A DNA stretch of 64,000 nt from Ampullaceana balthica. Its lineage: Eukaryota > Mollusca > Gastropoda > Lymnaeidae. The notes beneath the pieces are model-generated. The model made no database searches. It was not told the origin of the DNA and worked only from the letters and a program-made list of their open reading frames with translations. Made by a program: the position numbers and the translations under genes. The stretch spans positions 1,712,501 through 1,776,500 of the forward strand of contig CALYLW010000037.1 in NCBI GenBank assembly GCA_944989445.1. Reading direction: 5' to 3'. Positions 1-11,900 of the stretch are shown here, in pieces (within the stretch, counting starts at the first letter, position 1; every line of letters begins with the position of its first letter).

Positions 1-780
1 CGTAAGTCCCCAGAAAGGTCTCATAAACTGTCATATGCCACTCCCCCCACCTCAACCGGACTAATTAGCCCCCCCCCCGCGCCCCGACCAGACTGTCTAA
101 TTCCAGAAAAAGCACCGGCAAGAGGTTCTTCAGCACATTTAATGAAGTGGAAATCAAAGTTCACTCAAGTTTCTGACCGGATTGACATATTGATAAATAC
201 CTTTACACAAACTGGTTGTTTCATCGATTCTCTAGTAAACCTGCACGCCCTACTTGAATCATCGTTTTATAACAAGTTACCTGGCCTAGGGCCTAGGGAT
301 AAACGCGTGCCATCGGGTTGGATGTGTAGCCCAAGCAAGCCATAAAACGTGTGGTTGTTGAAGTTGGGTACACCAGAAATATGTACGCATTTAAGATATT
401 TTCTTATATTAAAAAAAACGTAGTTATCTTAGTGGCTAATAAAAAACGATATCATAGTCATAAAACGATGGATCACGCATAGTTATTGGAATACATGACA
501 GCGTGACATGCAAGCTATGGAAAATATGCTATGTGAGAGTAAGTGTTAAGTGACAATCTTTATCTTGTTTCTGTAGATTGTTCCAGGAGCACGTGACAGT
601 CAAGCAATGGGTTATAATGTCTAACAAGCAAGTGGCATGCTGACACTATGTATCTATATACATTATAATTCGCCAGAAATGAGGACAAGAACAAGCACAA
701 GACGCGAGCAAACAAGCATAACGAATGATCTTCGCTAGCTAGGGTGGTGCAGGGGGGGGCTGTCTCGAGACCAACAATGC
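1..780. other. Non-coding stretch, no gene recognised
   Basis: Only short ORFs without family resemblance. A loose direct repeat of the gcatgtgacagcaatgggttat type recurs around 480-640 and 955-1080 (phrases such as cgtgacagtcaagcaatggg and cgtgacaagcaatgggttat), suggesting a degenerate tandem repeat. Confidence 0.4.
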
Positions 781-784
781 GTCT

Positions 785-912
785 TGCGTTCAGTCGCGTT
801 GTTCTCATTTCTTCGTGTTGCTGTTTATGCCCATTCCCCCACTCCTTTTCTCTTTGCACTATCTATGAGCAAGTCAGCGGCGTATGCTACGCCGCGGGTC
901 GTATCTAGTTAT
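785..912 (+). repeat. SINE-tail copy with 19-nt palindrome
   Basis: Matches, in opposite orientation, the body of the tRNA-Val-derived element at 31790-32040: ttcttcgtgttgctgttt, ctttgcactatct, then the palindrome GCGGCGTATGCTACGCCGC at 877-895 and gggtcgtatct. No tRNA-like head is seen on this copy. Confidence 0.65.
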
Positions 913-1119
913 CTTTATCCAGAGACATTTACACGATACAATCAAGCAATTTGTTAGATATTCTGAAGAGCAAGTGGCACCATGACACTACGTCTTACAT
1001 GTTATACATAGTAACAGTAACACGTGACAAGCAATGGGTTATGTTCCCTAAAGAGCAAATGACAACGTGACATTATGTGTAATATATTACATTTATATAT
1101 ATTTATACATATATACATA

Positions 1120-1968
1120 CAGTGGAACCTCTTATAACGAGCATAATTTGTTCCAGAGTCTTAATCGTTATACGAAACAATTTTCCCTATACAAATCAAT
1201 GTAAAATACGATAATCCATTCCATGCTGAAAAAGTACTAATTTTTCAAAAAATTGTATTAACATTTATTCAAATAAAATTATTTATGAATTGTTTAAGAG
1301 TGTAACAACTTGGAATTCAATTTAGATTTGAATCAACTTTTAAAAAAAGTATGAATTTATGACAAATAATAATTCCCTTTTAACTAGAAAACTGTCTAAA
1401 GACATTTGTTTTTGCAGACGCTTCAAAATTTTACGAAAATGTGTCGTAACCGTTTCGTAGACATTCTTAACACTCCCTTTGAAGCATCCATCTCCCTAAT
1501 TTTGTTTTTGTAATTGAGAATAGTGCAGATCGTTGATGTTGGCCGATTATAAGTGCGCGCTAGATTAGCCACGCTCACACCTTGTTCTCGCTTTTCAATG
1601 ATTTTTCGTTTCAAGTCAAAAATTATTTTTTTCCCGTTATGATTGTCTTTTTGTGTTTTTTTTCTTCGAAGACATTTTAGCACAGGTTATTACACATTGC
1701 ACATAAAAAAATTACGAATACTGTCTGAATTCAAAATTTGTAAAACGGATGATCACACACGAAAACAATACTCTCACAGACCGAGTGCTAAACACATACT
1801 TACTAATGCATCGGGTTGGAAGTGCCGGCTCACAAATGAATTTCTAGGAAAAGGGGAATTCCCCTTTTTGGCGTCACTCGTTATGGGAATTTTTTGCTCG
1901 TTAAGGGAGCAACTTTTTCACATTTCTTGCTCGTTATGGGAATTACTCGTAATGAGAGGTGTGCCCAT
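1120..1968. mobile_element. Decayed Tigger/pogo-type DNA transposon
   Basis: The left end CAGTGGAACCTCTTATAACGAG after a TA dinucleotide matches, inverted, ctcgtaatgagaggt near 1946-1960. Subterminal tgctcgttatgggaa repeats lie inside the right end. It holds a minus-strand fragment of a CENP-B-type DNA-binding domain and no catalytic domain, so it is a non-autonomous relic. The right terminus is degenerate and its exact end is uncertain. Confidence 0.7.
1423..1683 (-). pseudogene. Tigger/pogo transposase N-terminal fragment (CENP-B-type HTH)
   Basis: An 86-residue frame contains KRKIIEKREQGVSVANLARTY followed by RPTSTICTILNYKNKI, the helix-turn-helix signature of Tigger/pogo transposases and CENP-B. 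The second CENP-B domain and the DDE catalytic domain are absent, so no active enzyme is expected. It lies inside the 1120-1968 element. Confidence 0.7.
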
Positions 1969-1978
1969 GAGATGTTCC

Positions 1979-1994
1979 ATTATATATATATATA

Positions 1995-2059
<65 letters not shown>

Positions 2060-2080
2060 TTATTTATATATATATATATT
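1979..2080. repeat. (TA)n microsatellite
   Basis: About 100 bp of nearly pure TA with a few ttta interruptions, directly beside the right end of the Tigger-like element. Confidence 0.95.
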
Positions 2081-2100
2081 AAACTATATAATTTGCAATT

Positions 2101-2535
2101 GTCACGCAAGTAGTGTCTGTAAGTCCTGACGCTACTAATTTTAGAAAGCAGAGAAAACCAAATTACTGCACCAATGCATCAAGAGGTGTGCAAATTAAAG
2201 ATGCGCTGTAAAAAATATTATATGACGTCATTGTTTTCGCTCATATTTTAATTTTGGAAAAGGGATCAATGTAAAAAGAGGATTTGATGATGGTTAATTA
2301 TGAAATCAAAAAATAAAAGGGGCGCCGTAGGCGCCCTGCAACCCCTATTATAAAATACTTTGTGTACATTTCAGAAAGTTTAATATTTCGTATTTATCAA
2401 ACAAGGACAAGTTAGTTGGGCGTTTGAAAAAGGTCGGCGCCGTAGGCGCCCTAAAAAAAGTGCATATTTTAATAAAATAAATAGATTTCAGCTGAAAACT
2501 TCCGTCATTTTTGACGGGTGATACGCTAGTATATA
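2101..2535 (+). repeat. GC-palindrome repeat family, copy 1
   Basis: Two copies of GGCGCCGTAGGCGCC (about 2321-2335 and 2436-2450) in AT-rich sequence. The whole block recurs inverted in pieces at 7674-7880 (palindromes plus gtacacaaagtattttataa) and 21608-21835 (cacccgtcaaaaatgacgg and gctttctaaaattagtagcg). No ORF. Confidence 0.75.
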
Positions 2536-3139
2536 TATATACGCATATTTTATCTTCGCATTAATAATTCCGCCTTTGAAATGCCCCCATTTAAAAAAAA
2601 ACCTTTGATTTGTTTAATCCTTCGTTCGAAGCGTCTTAAGTTTTTAAACTGTATCTTCATTGAGTCCTAATTATTTTTACTAAATAATTTTGTATTTACT
2701 CAACTCATACCACTCGTTGACTTATTCAATACATTTAATTGCCATTTTACATTTATTGTTGCACTTAAAAAATCCCCCATGTACGCCTGCGGTCATATAG
2801 ATTGGTCATACTGGATTTAATTGAATATATAAGTAATTCCTAGTAAACGTTTTAACTTTTAACGCAAGATGTGTGTCCTAAACTTGGCGCTGACAGTGGG
2901 TTCAAATACTGGTCACAGAATCAATCAAGCGAGTTCTCTGGCCGAATAAGTTTTGGCCATTGGGGTCAAGAATGGCTATCACTATCACGTATCCTGTTAG
3001 AGAAATGTTTACCGTACTCATAAATAGGTAAATGTATGTAACAATGGCACTAAGTAAACTAAGTCTTACTAACAAGACGATGGCTTACATGATATATGTT
3101 AAACGGAGGAGTAAAATTTAAAACTAGAATCGGGAGTCT

Positions 3140-3430
3140 TCATGGGAAGTTGGACATAAGTTTTCTCGGGAGGTGGGACAGAGGTTTTCTCGGGAGGTGG
3201 GACAGATGTTTTCGTGGGAGGTGGGACAGAGGTTTTCGCGGGAGGTGGGACAGAGGTTTTCTCGGGATGTGGGACAGATCATGTATTCGCGGGAGTTGGG
3301 ACAGAGGTTTTCGCGGGAGGTGGGACAGAGGTTTTCTCGGGAGGTGGTAAAGAAGTATTCTTGGGAGGTGGGGCAGATTTTGTCTCTGGAGGTTGGAGAG
3401 AAGTTGCTCGGGAAGTGGGACAGAGGTTTC
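3140..3430 (+). repeat. 24-bp minisatellite
   Basis: About 12 units of gggacagaggttttctcggg plus aggt, with point changes and one expanded unit near 3280. Because 24 is a multiple of three, several frames stay open on both strands; the resulting peptides are by-products and not genes. Confidence 0.9.
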
Positions 3431-3849
3431 ACTTGAAGATGTAAATGATGGAGGGAGAAAATGTATGTAATGGTGTTGAGTTTTGGTGGATGGTTGTGTG
3501 TTGCAGTTGGTAAGGGGGTGTTTTTGTTTTGGTGGATTGAGTTAGAACAAACATCAGCGCCCATTTAAATCTCTTAGATATAGACTCATTTAGAGACTTG
3601 TACATTTTAAAGTTAAATACTTCCCATCATTACTGTTGCGGCTGATTGAAAACTAGACACGGATTTAAACACTTTCGATGTTACCTTCCCGACGTTATAG
3701 CATCGGATTAGTGTAACGACCGACTGGAAGGTTTTGGTGACGGACGCCTATGTAATGGAGTGATCAAGACTTTGCTCCGAGCCTGGGCGGGCGATGGCAT
3801 TTTAATGTTGCCTGGCATTTATCATTGTAGCTAAACGTTAGTGGCCCAC

Positions 3850-3978
3850 CGTGTGTGTGTGTGTGTGTGTGTGTACGTGACCGTCCTCAAAACCATCTTT
3901 TTTAAGTCAACGCTTCCGAGGCTTATGGGACTAATGAATGGTGCGATAACTGTGTGCCTTCGAATGTGTGTTTGAATG

Positions 3979-4053
<75 letters not shown>
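3850..4053 (+). repeat. (GT)n microsatellites
   Basis: A short GT run at 3850-3874 and a long one at about 3984-4053 are separated by unique sequence. His-Thr repeat frames on the minus strand arise from this. Confidence 0.95.
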
Positions 4054-4054
<1 letters not shown>

Positions 4055-6470
4055 GGTACCTATGTATGTTATGATAATGTTTGCGTGTTTGTGAGGTGAT
4101 ATATGATTTGTGTCTACTTGTGAGGGCTCGTAAGGCATTCGTGAATGTTTCTGTGTTTTGTGCATGCACATCGGACGGTATGCGTTTTTACACATTTGCC
4201 AGTGCGAGTTAGTGAACCTTTCTGGACATACATTTTGAGGAGTTAGTCTGCAATAAACCCAATAATCAAATACAGTAATATGTTGAATGAGTTGTTCAAG
4301 TTTCTTCTTATGCAATTACAAAAATGTTATTACGTTTTACGTCTGAACAACTGACTATTATAACTTTCCTGGTTTACGTTGTGATTAGCGACGATTGATA
4401 CGAAGCTGTGATCATTTGACAAGTTTTGTAACAATACTGTGGGAGAAGGGGAGGGTCTTACAGTGTTACGGCGGTGACGTGTAGACAAAAGAAAATCCCT
4501 AGCAGGACATGTCGCCTTGTTGGACTGCGTTCTCTTTCCACACAATGCGTTTTGCAGGTTAAAGCAATAAATGCCACAAGCCGGCGACAAACGGTAGAAA
4601 GGATACGACTTGGTGGTAGACGAAAGGTCCGCCCAGGGTTGCAAACAAACTGTGGATTAATAGGAAAAGGTGGAAATGGTTGCAGCCTATTCTCAACACA
4701 GCGCCAGAGGAGCCAATTCTAAACAAAGTACTAAAGTCCATCAGTAACACTGCAATGGAAATGCTGGTATAGTTGGGGGATATATATTTTTTTAAAAAGC
4801 TTTGACATCTTTACCATGTCAAGGTCAGGGATGGTTTATGATCTATTAATTTTAAAAAAAAATTGTTTTAAGGAGGTTATCTTTAAACATCGGCAAGTGA
4901 GCTTTATCAATAGGAGGAGAAAATTCAAAGATTTCTGTCGCATATTTTGCGTTCAATATTGAAACCCGTTTTTCCCCCGTCTGAATTTTATTTAAAGATT
5001 TTTAAAGCTTGGGTTGGGTGGGGGAGGGGGAGCCGATAACTGATACCAAAGAACTTGACCTCCAACGCCATAAACATTCATTCACACTTGAGTCCTAAAA
5101 TATTATGTAAACACGCAATCTTCATTTACAGCTTGTTCACCAGCAGCAGTTTGATATTATTTGTGCATTTGATTGATTTAGAAATAATCCCTACATAAAT
5201 TTTGTTTTCCTTCTCAAGGAGATTCTGTGCACCCATTTCATCTGACAAAGAACTTGCCGTCCGGGTTGAATAGAACAATTTCTCCGTGTGGATTATACAG
5301 CTCTAAAAATGTGGATAACAATCGGATTACACGTGAACTCTGCCAGGGATTAATCTGATTGAAGGTGCCGCCTTCGTGCGGCAGATCTTATTGAGTGGTG
5401 AGTTGTATCCCCTTTTCTCCCAAGCAGGCTAGAGGTAGTACATGTAGTCTCATATTATGCCTTTTATTTATTTTCCATTTTATTTCTCGGAATTGTGTGA
5501 TTTTTTTTATCGCCCCAAACCCCCTCATATATGGGCAAATACATCAAATGTAAAAGAGGTAATGATTTAAAGCAATATGAATGTATTTTTATTTAATTTT
5601 ATAGGTGGCAGAATGGTATTACTTGTGGTTGGTCTAATAATGTATTTGTTTCCACACACAAACCTATACTTTTTTTATAATGTATATTTAAAATATTACT
5701 TTTTCTTGCTGACCACATTAAATCTTCACATTGTCACTAACTACCCTTTTGAAATATTATAGCTAAAAAGACATCGTACCTGGGTGGTAGTTTAAAATAT
5801 ATACATAGCTTCACCAGCTTAAATTTGAGGCTTTTCCCGTGCACATCCCAAGTGAAGACACGTTTAACTTTTAAAATGTCTTATTGAAAATTGAAATATA
5901 TCTCCTAACGCCAAATCTTTGATTATTTTTCAATTTAAATAAACTAAGACCCCTAGTCACAAAGGTTGGGGGGGGGGCATTTTAGATGATATGTAAGACA
6001 AGGGGACTAAATAAATGTAGCAGTGTGCGCATGCACACGCGCCATTTCGCACTAAAAGCACAAAAGTATAATTACTTAATACTTAACACTATGACGTTTA
6101 ATTGATGTATCATGTTTATTAAATATATTATTATTCATACGAAACACAGTGGTTGAAAAAGTGCATAAACTAAGCCAGATTTTGTGATAATTCACATGGA
6201 TTGAGCTTTGACTATAACGCATGAGTAGCACAGTAGCTTGGTACACACTCGAATGTGTAGCAACACTAAAACGGTATTACATAATCTTTGCAACGTTTGG
6301 CTGACTGTATGAAAAAGTAACTGGAACAGAATAACACCAAGCATTCAAACTTACTTTAACAAACGCATTTGAAACATGACTGTTTACTCAGTCATGACAG
6401 CTGCTGAAGCACTTTCGCAAAAGAATCCTATGAAAAATACTCAATATCAAATGGGAGGGAAAAGTTCTAG
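4054..6470. other. Unique AT-rich sequence, no gene recognised
   Basis: No exon-like coding stretch with splice signals and no recognisable repeat family were seen. If the myosin has N-terminal exons in this window they would lie here or nearby, but none could be supported. Confidence 0.4.
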
Positions 6471-6479
6471 ACACTCAAG

Positions 6480-6755
6480 TATTCGTATGGACAGGACTCC
6501 AGAGCATCTATACAAGCCTGATGCAGTACTCGCATGGAAAGGACTCCAGAGCATCGATACAAGCCTGATGCAGTACTCGTGTGGACAGGACTCCGGAGCA
6601 CCTATACAAGCCTGATGCAGTACTCGTATGGACAGGACTCCAGAGCATCGATACAAGCCTGATGCAGTACTCGTGTGGACAGGACTCCAGAGCACCTATA
6701 CAGCCTGATGCAGTACTCGTGTGGACAGGACTCCAGAGCACATATACAAGCCTGA
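6480..6755 (+). repeat. 47-bp minisatellite
   Basis: About six units containing ggacaggactccagagca, tatacaagcctgatgcag and tactcgtgt. Unit copies differ by a few substitutions and small indels. Confidence 0.9.
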
Positions 6756-7670
6756 TGTAGTCCCCACTACATCGTGCGCATGCCTGACCATCGACTCCTA
6801 AAGAGTCTCTTCAATGGACAGAGAGCCCGCGGAGTGGAAAATAGCGTTACAAAGGTACGCATAAAACCGCACTCAAGGCTTTTGTATCGAGTGGGACTGC
6901 TGGGAAGCAGCAGCTAATGACCGAATCTCCTAACGCCCATCTATATGAAACGACGCAGCAACTTAAGAAACAAACAGGCAAAAGGCTGTCAAGTCCAGAA
7001 AATATGTTAGGAAAGATCGTGCACGAAATCCTCCTAATGACATCCCAACAATCTCTGGTCCAATCTGTGGACGCTCCTTTCGAACCAATGTTCTCACGAA
7101 AAATGTCTCAGCACATTGACAAGATGTAGAGAACGTTCCTCGACAATCATGACGAACGAACACTAACATTGCATAATCTTTAAGCGCTTATCGAAAGCAA
7201 AATGAAAGCTCTAAAATAATGTAGATACGGCTACCCTAACCTAAAATTGATACTATAATATTCACTGATGCCGTTCCCAGAAAAGTATAGAAATAGTTCA
7301 TAAAGCTACACTAAATTTAGTTCCATTAACGTTTAGATCCCTTTTCCAATCTTCCTATCAAAGAGGAACACTGCCACCTTGCAAAGAAACCTTTCTTTAC
7401 CCTTGCGCGATCTGCCCCTTCTGGGACTGTTACGTTCTTTCTGATGATACATTTCTAGCATCTCAGGACTCTAAATGTTTTATATGAAACAAGGGCTCTA
7501 GGAGTAACCCTATCCATAAAGTGACGTTATTTATCACCCTGAAATGAGCCCTAAATGGTGAATGAAAAATAGACAAGTTAATTTTTTAAATTTAATTTGT
7601 CTCCTTTAAATAGGCATCAAGATATGAGTGATATAATAAGGCTGACTAATTTATATATATACACATATAT
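6756..7670. other. Unique sequence, no gene recognised
   Basis: Short ORFs only, without recognisable domains or splice context. Confidence 0.35.
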
Positions 7671-7673
7671 ACT

Positions 7674-7880
7674 AGGGGTTTTAGGGCGCCTACGACGCCC
7701 ACTTGCGCTGTAGGGCGCCTACGGCGCCCATTTTTTTGGGTAAAAAGCCTAAGTAACTTATCCGTGTTTGATAAATACGAAATATTAAACTTCCTGAAAT
7801 GTACACAAAGTATTTTATAATTATAAATCCTCAAATCCTCTTTTTACATCGCCCTCTTTTCCAAAATTAAAATATAATCT
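7674..7880 (-). repeat. GC-palindrome repeat family, copy 2 (inverted)
   Basis: Reverse complement of part of 2230-2460. It has two GC palindromes (7684-7700 and 7713-7729), then tgataaatacgaaatattaa, tgtacacaaagtattttata and the aaatcctctttttacat segment. Confidence 0.75.
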
Positions 7881-8139
7881 AAAACTATAACGGCATATAT
7901 TTATTTTTTTACAATCTTTTAGAATTTTTAGAATTTTTCACATCTCCATCTCCTGATAAGCGCCTTGTTCTTGTATATATATATATATATATAAATAGAA
8001 ATAAGGAAGAAAACCCATTTTGTTTACGTATGCACGTCTAAATAAATAATTTTAATATGAGGGAAAAGTATGTAAGTAACAAAAAATATAAATTATTAAT
8101 AAATCGGAAAAAAATATTAGAAATATTGTCTTAAATTTT

Positions 8140-8230
8140 CATAGAATTTTAATCGATCAAATTAATTGTAATCGATTAAACATGTTAAACGATTAATCGA
8201 TTAATTAATCGTTAATTTCCGCAGCCCTAA
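8140..8230. repeat. End of an AT-rich inverted-repeat element (gcagccctaa end)
   Basis: Runs of attaatcgat lead into attaatcgttaatttccg and cagccctaa. The same terminal phrase closes another block at 17881-17908, so this is a repeated element end, probably a DNA transposon. The other boundary is not clear. Confidence 0.5.
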
Positions 8231-8838
8231 TATATATGTAAATTAGTAAGCCTTATCATGATGGTGAAAAAAGGACAGTAGACGCCCCGGCTATCAAGAG
8301 AGGCTGTCTTTAATCTCCTTTTGAATTTTTCACACTTCGTCGCCCATCATTTTATAATTTTGTGTAAAAAATTCTGATACAACAATAGAATAATAATAAA
8401 TTTTTGGGGGATACATTTTAATATACCTTAATCAAAACTTATTGTTATTATTATTATTATTACATTTAGAAGATTTAATTATTACTTTTGTTATAAAAGA
8501 ATTTTGACAAATTTAAACTTTTTAGGAACTTCTCAGGTCAGTCAGGAATTATGTCCCTGTCACGTTTGGTTGCTGTCCATTCTTTACTTGTTATACAGGA
8601 GCATACAAACACCATGCCAACACAAACAAAGATAGTGTGATTGAGTTTATAGTGTGGATATAATTGCTTCGCCTCTCTTAAGCCCATTGATAATTTTATG
8701 TCATTTTCTGAGCTTTGCTATGCGTAAAAATTGTTGGTGAAAACTGAACAGCAAAATGGTTTATGTCTGAAAGGGCTTTAACGTATGTTTTGTTACCCAA
8801 CCAGTGCTCCAACATACGGCTGTTTTGATTATTTTCAG

Positions 8839-8919
8839 AGGCTCTCATCTCATCAAGATGGGCTCACGTCGAGATTACCCCGATGATGCCCGGGGGGTGG
8901 AGGATATGATTAGTCTCAG
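8839..8919 (+). CDS. Myo15: Myosin XV exon 1 of the visible set: start of the motor
   Basis: Acceptor tattttcag before 8839, donor gtaagt at 8920. It encodes the [11 protein letters not shown] entry into the motor and ends in phase 2. The Met at 8858 is in frame, but six codons upstream of it are also open back to a good acceptor. This is therefore probably an internal exon, following exons for the small N-terminal SH3-like region that class VII/XV myosins usually have. Confidence 0.85.
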
Positions 8920-11900
8920 GTAAGTCAACAATGTTCTGGAACATCCGTGGGTCGTTTTTATTGTTCAGTTTTCTGGAATAAAAGACTTTTAGAATATGAA
9001 TTTACGGTACCTACCACACGAACAAATGAATTGGGTTATAGAAACCAATTTTTCTCTTCGTACACTTACACATGGGAGAGTATTTTTTTCTGGAACACGC
9101 ATGGACATACTTGAAAAGAATAATAGCTTAAATTACAATAATTTAAGTATATATTGGAAAATCTAGGAGGAGGAGAAGAAGTCATATATTAAAAAATGGA
9201 AACGCAATTTATTATTTTGTGCACTTCTTTCAGTCAAATCGTTGCGTACTAATAGTCTAAAAATAGTACTTTTCAAAACCAACAACAAATCCAGTTGAAA
9301 TTCATGAATGTCTGTTTTTAACATCACTACGATTATAATTATCGTGATAGCATGTCGATGAGAGGTCTGTTCGACAGTTTAAAGAACGTCATTTGTGAAG
9401 GACATCACAATAACCACAAAACAACATTTAAAAAACAAACCCGTAAAAACAAAGTTTTTGACTATAAATCCCTTATATATGAGACATAACTAACAGTATT
9501 GATTATTTTCAAACATTTACAGACTGAATCTGTCTTAACTCAACTTTGCATCATAACCCTAGTGGGGGGGGGGAGGGGTGGGGGGGAGGGGTGGGTGGGG
9601 GGGAGAGGGGAAAAGTCTGGTCACCGATTCGCTTGACCGAGCTCAGAGTGACACGTAAAATGTAAACAAAAGCGCCCGTCGCTTCGTTGGGTCGCCTCAA
9701 TGCGTCAGCTCAAAATTTCACGTGGCAAAAAAACAATAATAAGCCGTGAATTGAAATTACATACCTCATATAAGGATAAACTAAAAATGCATTAATTTAA
9801 TTACGGTACGTTCGATCGATCTGAAATTTTGATACGATGCATTGTTAGGTCAGACGGGTCCGTGTGCCAAATTTCAGTTCGATCGGATCATGGGAAGTGG
9901 TTCATTTTTGACTTCTGTTTTTCCGCCCGCCCGCCGAGCCCAAGACAGAGAGAGAGAGAGAGACGGCCGCGAAGTTAATATAAGGGATTTAAAAAGTATT
10001 TGATTTTAAGGAAATGCGAGGGGGGGAAGGGGGGGAGCATACGACCATGTTTAATTATCGTTACGTAATTATTTCAGGTTATTTTAAGCAATGTAACATT
10101 TAGTGAATTTTTATTTTCTTCTCTTTGGCCACTGCAAGTTACGCCTCTGCGTTTAGACCAGTAGTTTTAACATTCCAAAGTATCCATGACGAAAGCCAAG
10201 GACATGAGAAGTCAAGGCCATGAGAAGTCAAGGCCATGAGAAGTCAAGGCCATGAGAAGTCAAGGCCATGAGAAGTCAAGGCCATGAGAAGTCAAGGCCA
10301 TGAGAAGTCAAGGCCATGAGAAGTCAAGGCCATGAGAAGTCAAGGCCATGAGAAGTCAAGGCCATGAGAAGTCAAGGACATGAGAAGTCAAGGCCATGAG
10401 AAGTCAAGGCCATGAGAAGTCAAGGCCATGAGAAGTCTGATATCCGATATTGTCCACCTAACCAAAAGTTCTCGTCCCCCACTTGTTGAATTTACTTGTT
10501 TCATCCTGCTCTTAGAGTCTCTCCCGCCACTCGACTGCTCTTAGAGTCTCTCCCGCCACTCGACTGCTCTTAGAGTCTCTCCCGCCACTCGACTGCTCTT
10601 AGAGTCTCTCCCGCCACTCGACTGCTCTTAGAGTCTCTCCCGCCACTCGACTGCTCTTAGAGTCTCTCCCGCCACTCGACTGCTCTTCGCATGGTATTGG
10701 TATCGAAGACTCGGTGTTATATATTAACGCGGGTGTGGGGGGAGGGGCTGGCTGAAAATGTTTGTACAAGAGGTGTTCGGGAAGACAAACTTGCTAAAAA
10801 CTTGAGATGCTCAAGTCTCTTCAATGTTAGTGAATAAAGATGAGTAACGCCCATGACATCTTCTAATCCTCTGCCGTCTTTTCTACTTAAGTTTGATATA
10901 TTTTAGACAGCTTTAAATTTAAAATTTAAATTTTTTTTATTTTTTTTAAACTGCTTTCATCGTTACTTCATTATCCATTGCATCTGTGTTCATTTGACGA
11001 CACCATATTGACGTATGCCTTTTGTAGGGACTTTTGTGTTCATATGGCAGAATTAATTTTCCATAAGTCACTATCAAATTCACTTCATTGTTCTGGCCAA
11101 GTCGTGTATCATCACCTTTTCCTTTGACTGGCCCTGCGTCACTGGCCGGTATCTGAACACCGCATAATCAAAACAATAACAGACGTTTCTAAACATTAAC
11201 TAAACACCACACAGCGTGACCTAAAAGAAGCTCACCTAAGTCAAAATGGTTTTCTGGAGAATGGGTTTCAAAACATAAGAGATCTTAAGGTCATTGTAAT
11301 TTGTAAAGAGTATTTCAAAATGTAATTACCGTTGTTATTTTATCATGAAAACCCAATGTACCATGCAGGTGATGACTAGCTGAGCTATCGAATTCCATTT
11401 CACTCAGGTACTCGTTAAAATTTAACTACCCTCCTCTCCCCGTCTATCGAGTAGCCCCTGCACTGCGACAACTTGCAGGTTGCAGGACATGACTCTGTCA
11501 ATCTGTATTTCTGAATAATGTACAAAGCCTTGTGCAATAAACATCATCTTCCGAAAACGGAAATCGAAAGTTCATTTGACTAACCAGTGAGAAGTGAATT
11601 CTATTTCCTGTCTCGATTCTCATCTCGAAACAAGTTTATCTCGATATTCCTTAGTTCTATAAAATGATTTTTTTTTCTTCTCGAAATGGCCCGTTTTCAC
11701 CAGTATAACTATATTCCAGTAGACCGAGACGCACTATTATCGATACTTAACATGCAGTGTTTCTTTCCCGGGAAGTTTTATCACTATGCAACCACCAGAA
11801 CATTTACCATAGATGAGTTGAACTGTGTCGAATCATTCAGTGCAACTAGAGAGAGATGAAGGCCTCGTGGATAATTGGAATAACCACTTTGAAAACCCCG

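Noticed and set aside
3096..3564. ORFs rich in GREVGQRFS-type or CPTSRENL-type repeats on both strands
   Set aside because: By-products of the 24-bp minisatellite.
3831..4315. Minus-strand ORFs with His-Thr runs
   Set aside because: Translation of the GT microsatellite.
9560..9612. G-quadruplex regulatory element
   Set aside because: G-rich tract could fold, but it is a low-complexity expansion within one copy of a repeat and nothing links it to a promoter.
10199..10686. CRISPR-like array
   Set aside because: Units are contiguous without unique spacers, and the DNA is clearly eukaryotic; ordinary minisatellites.
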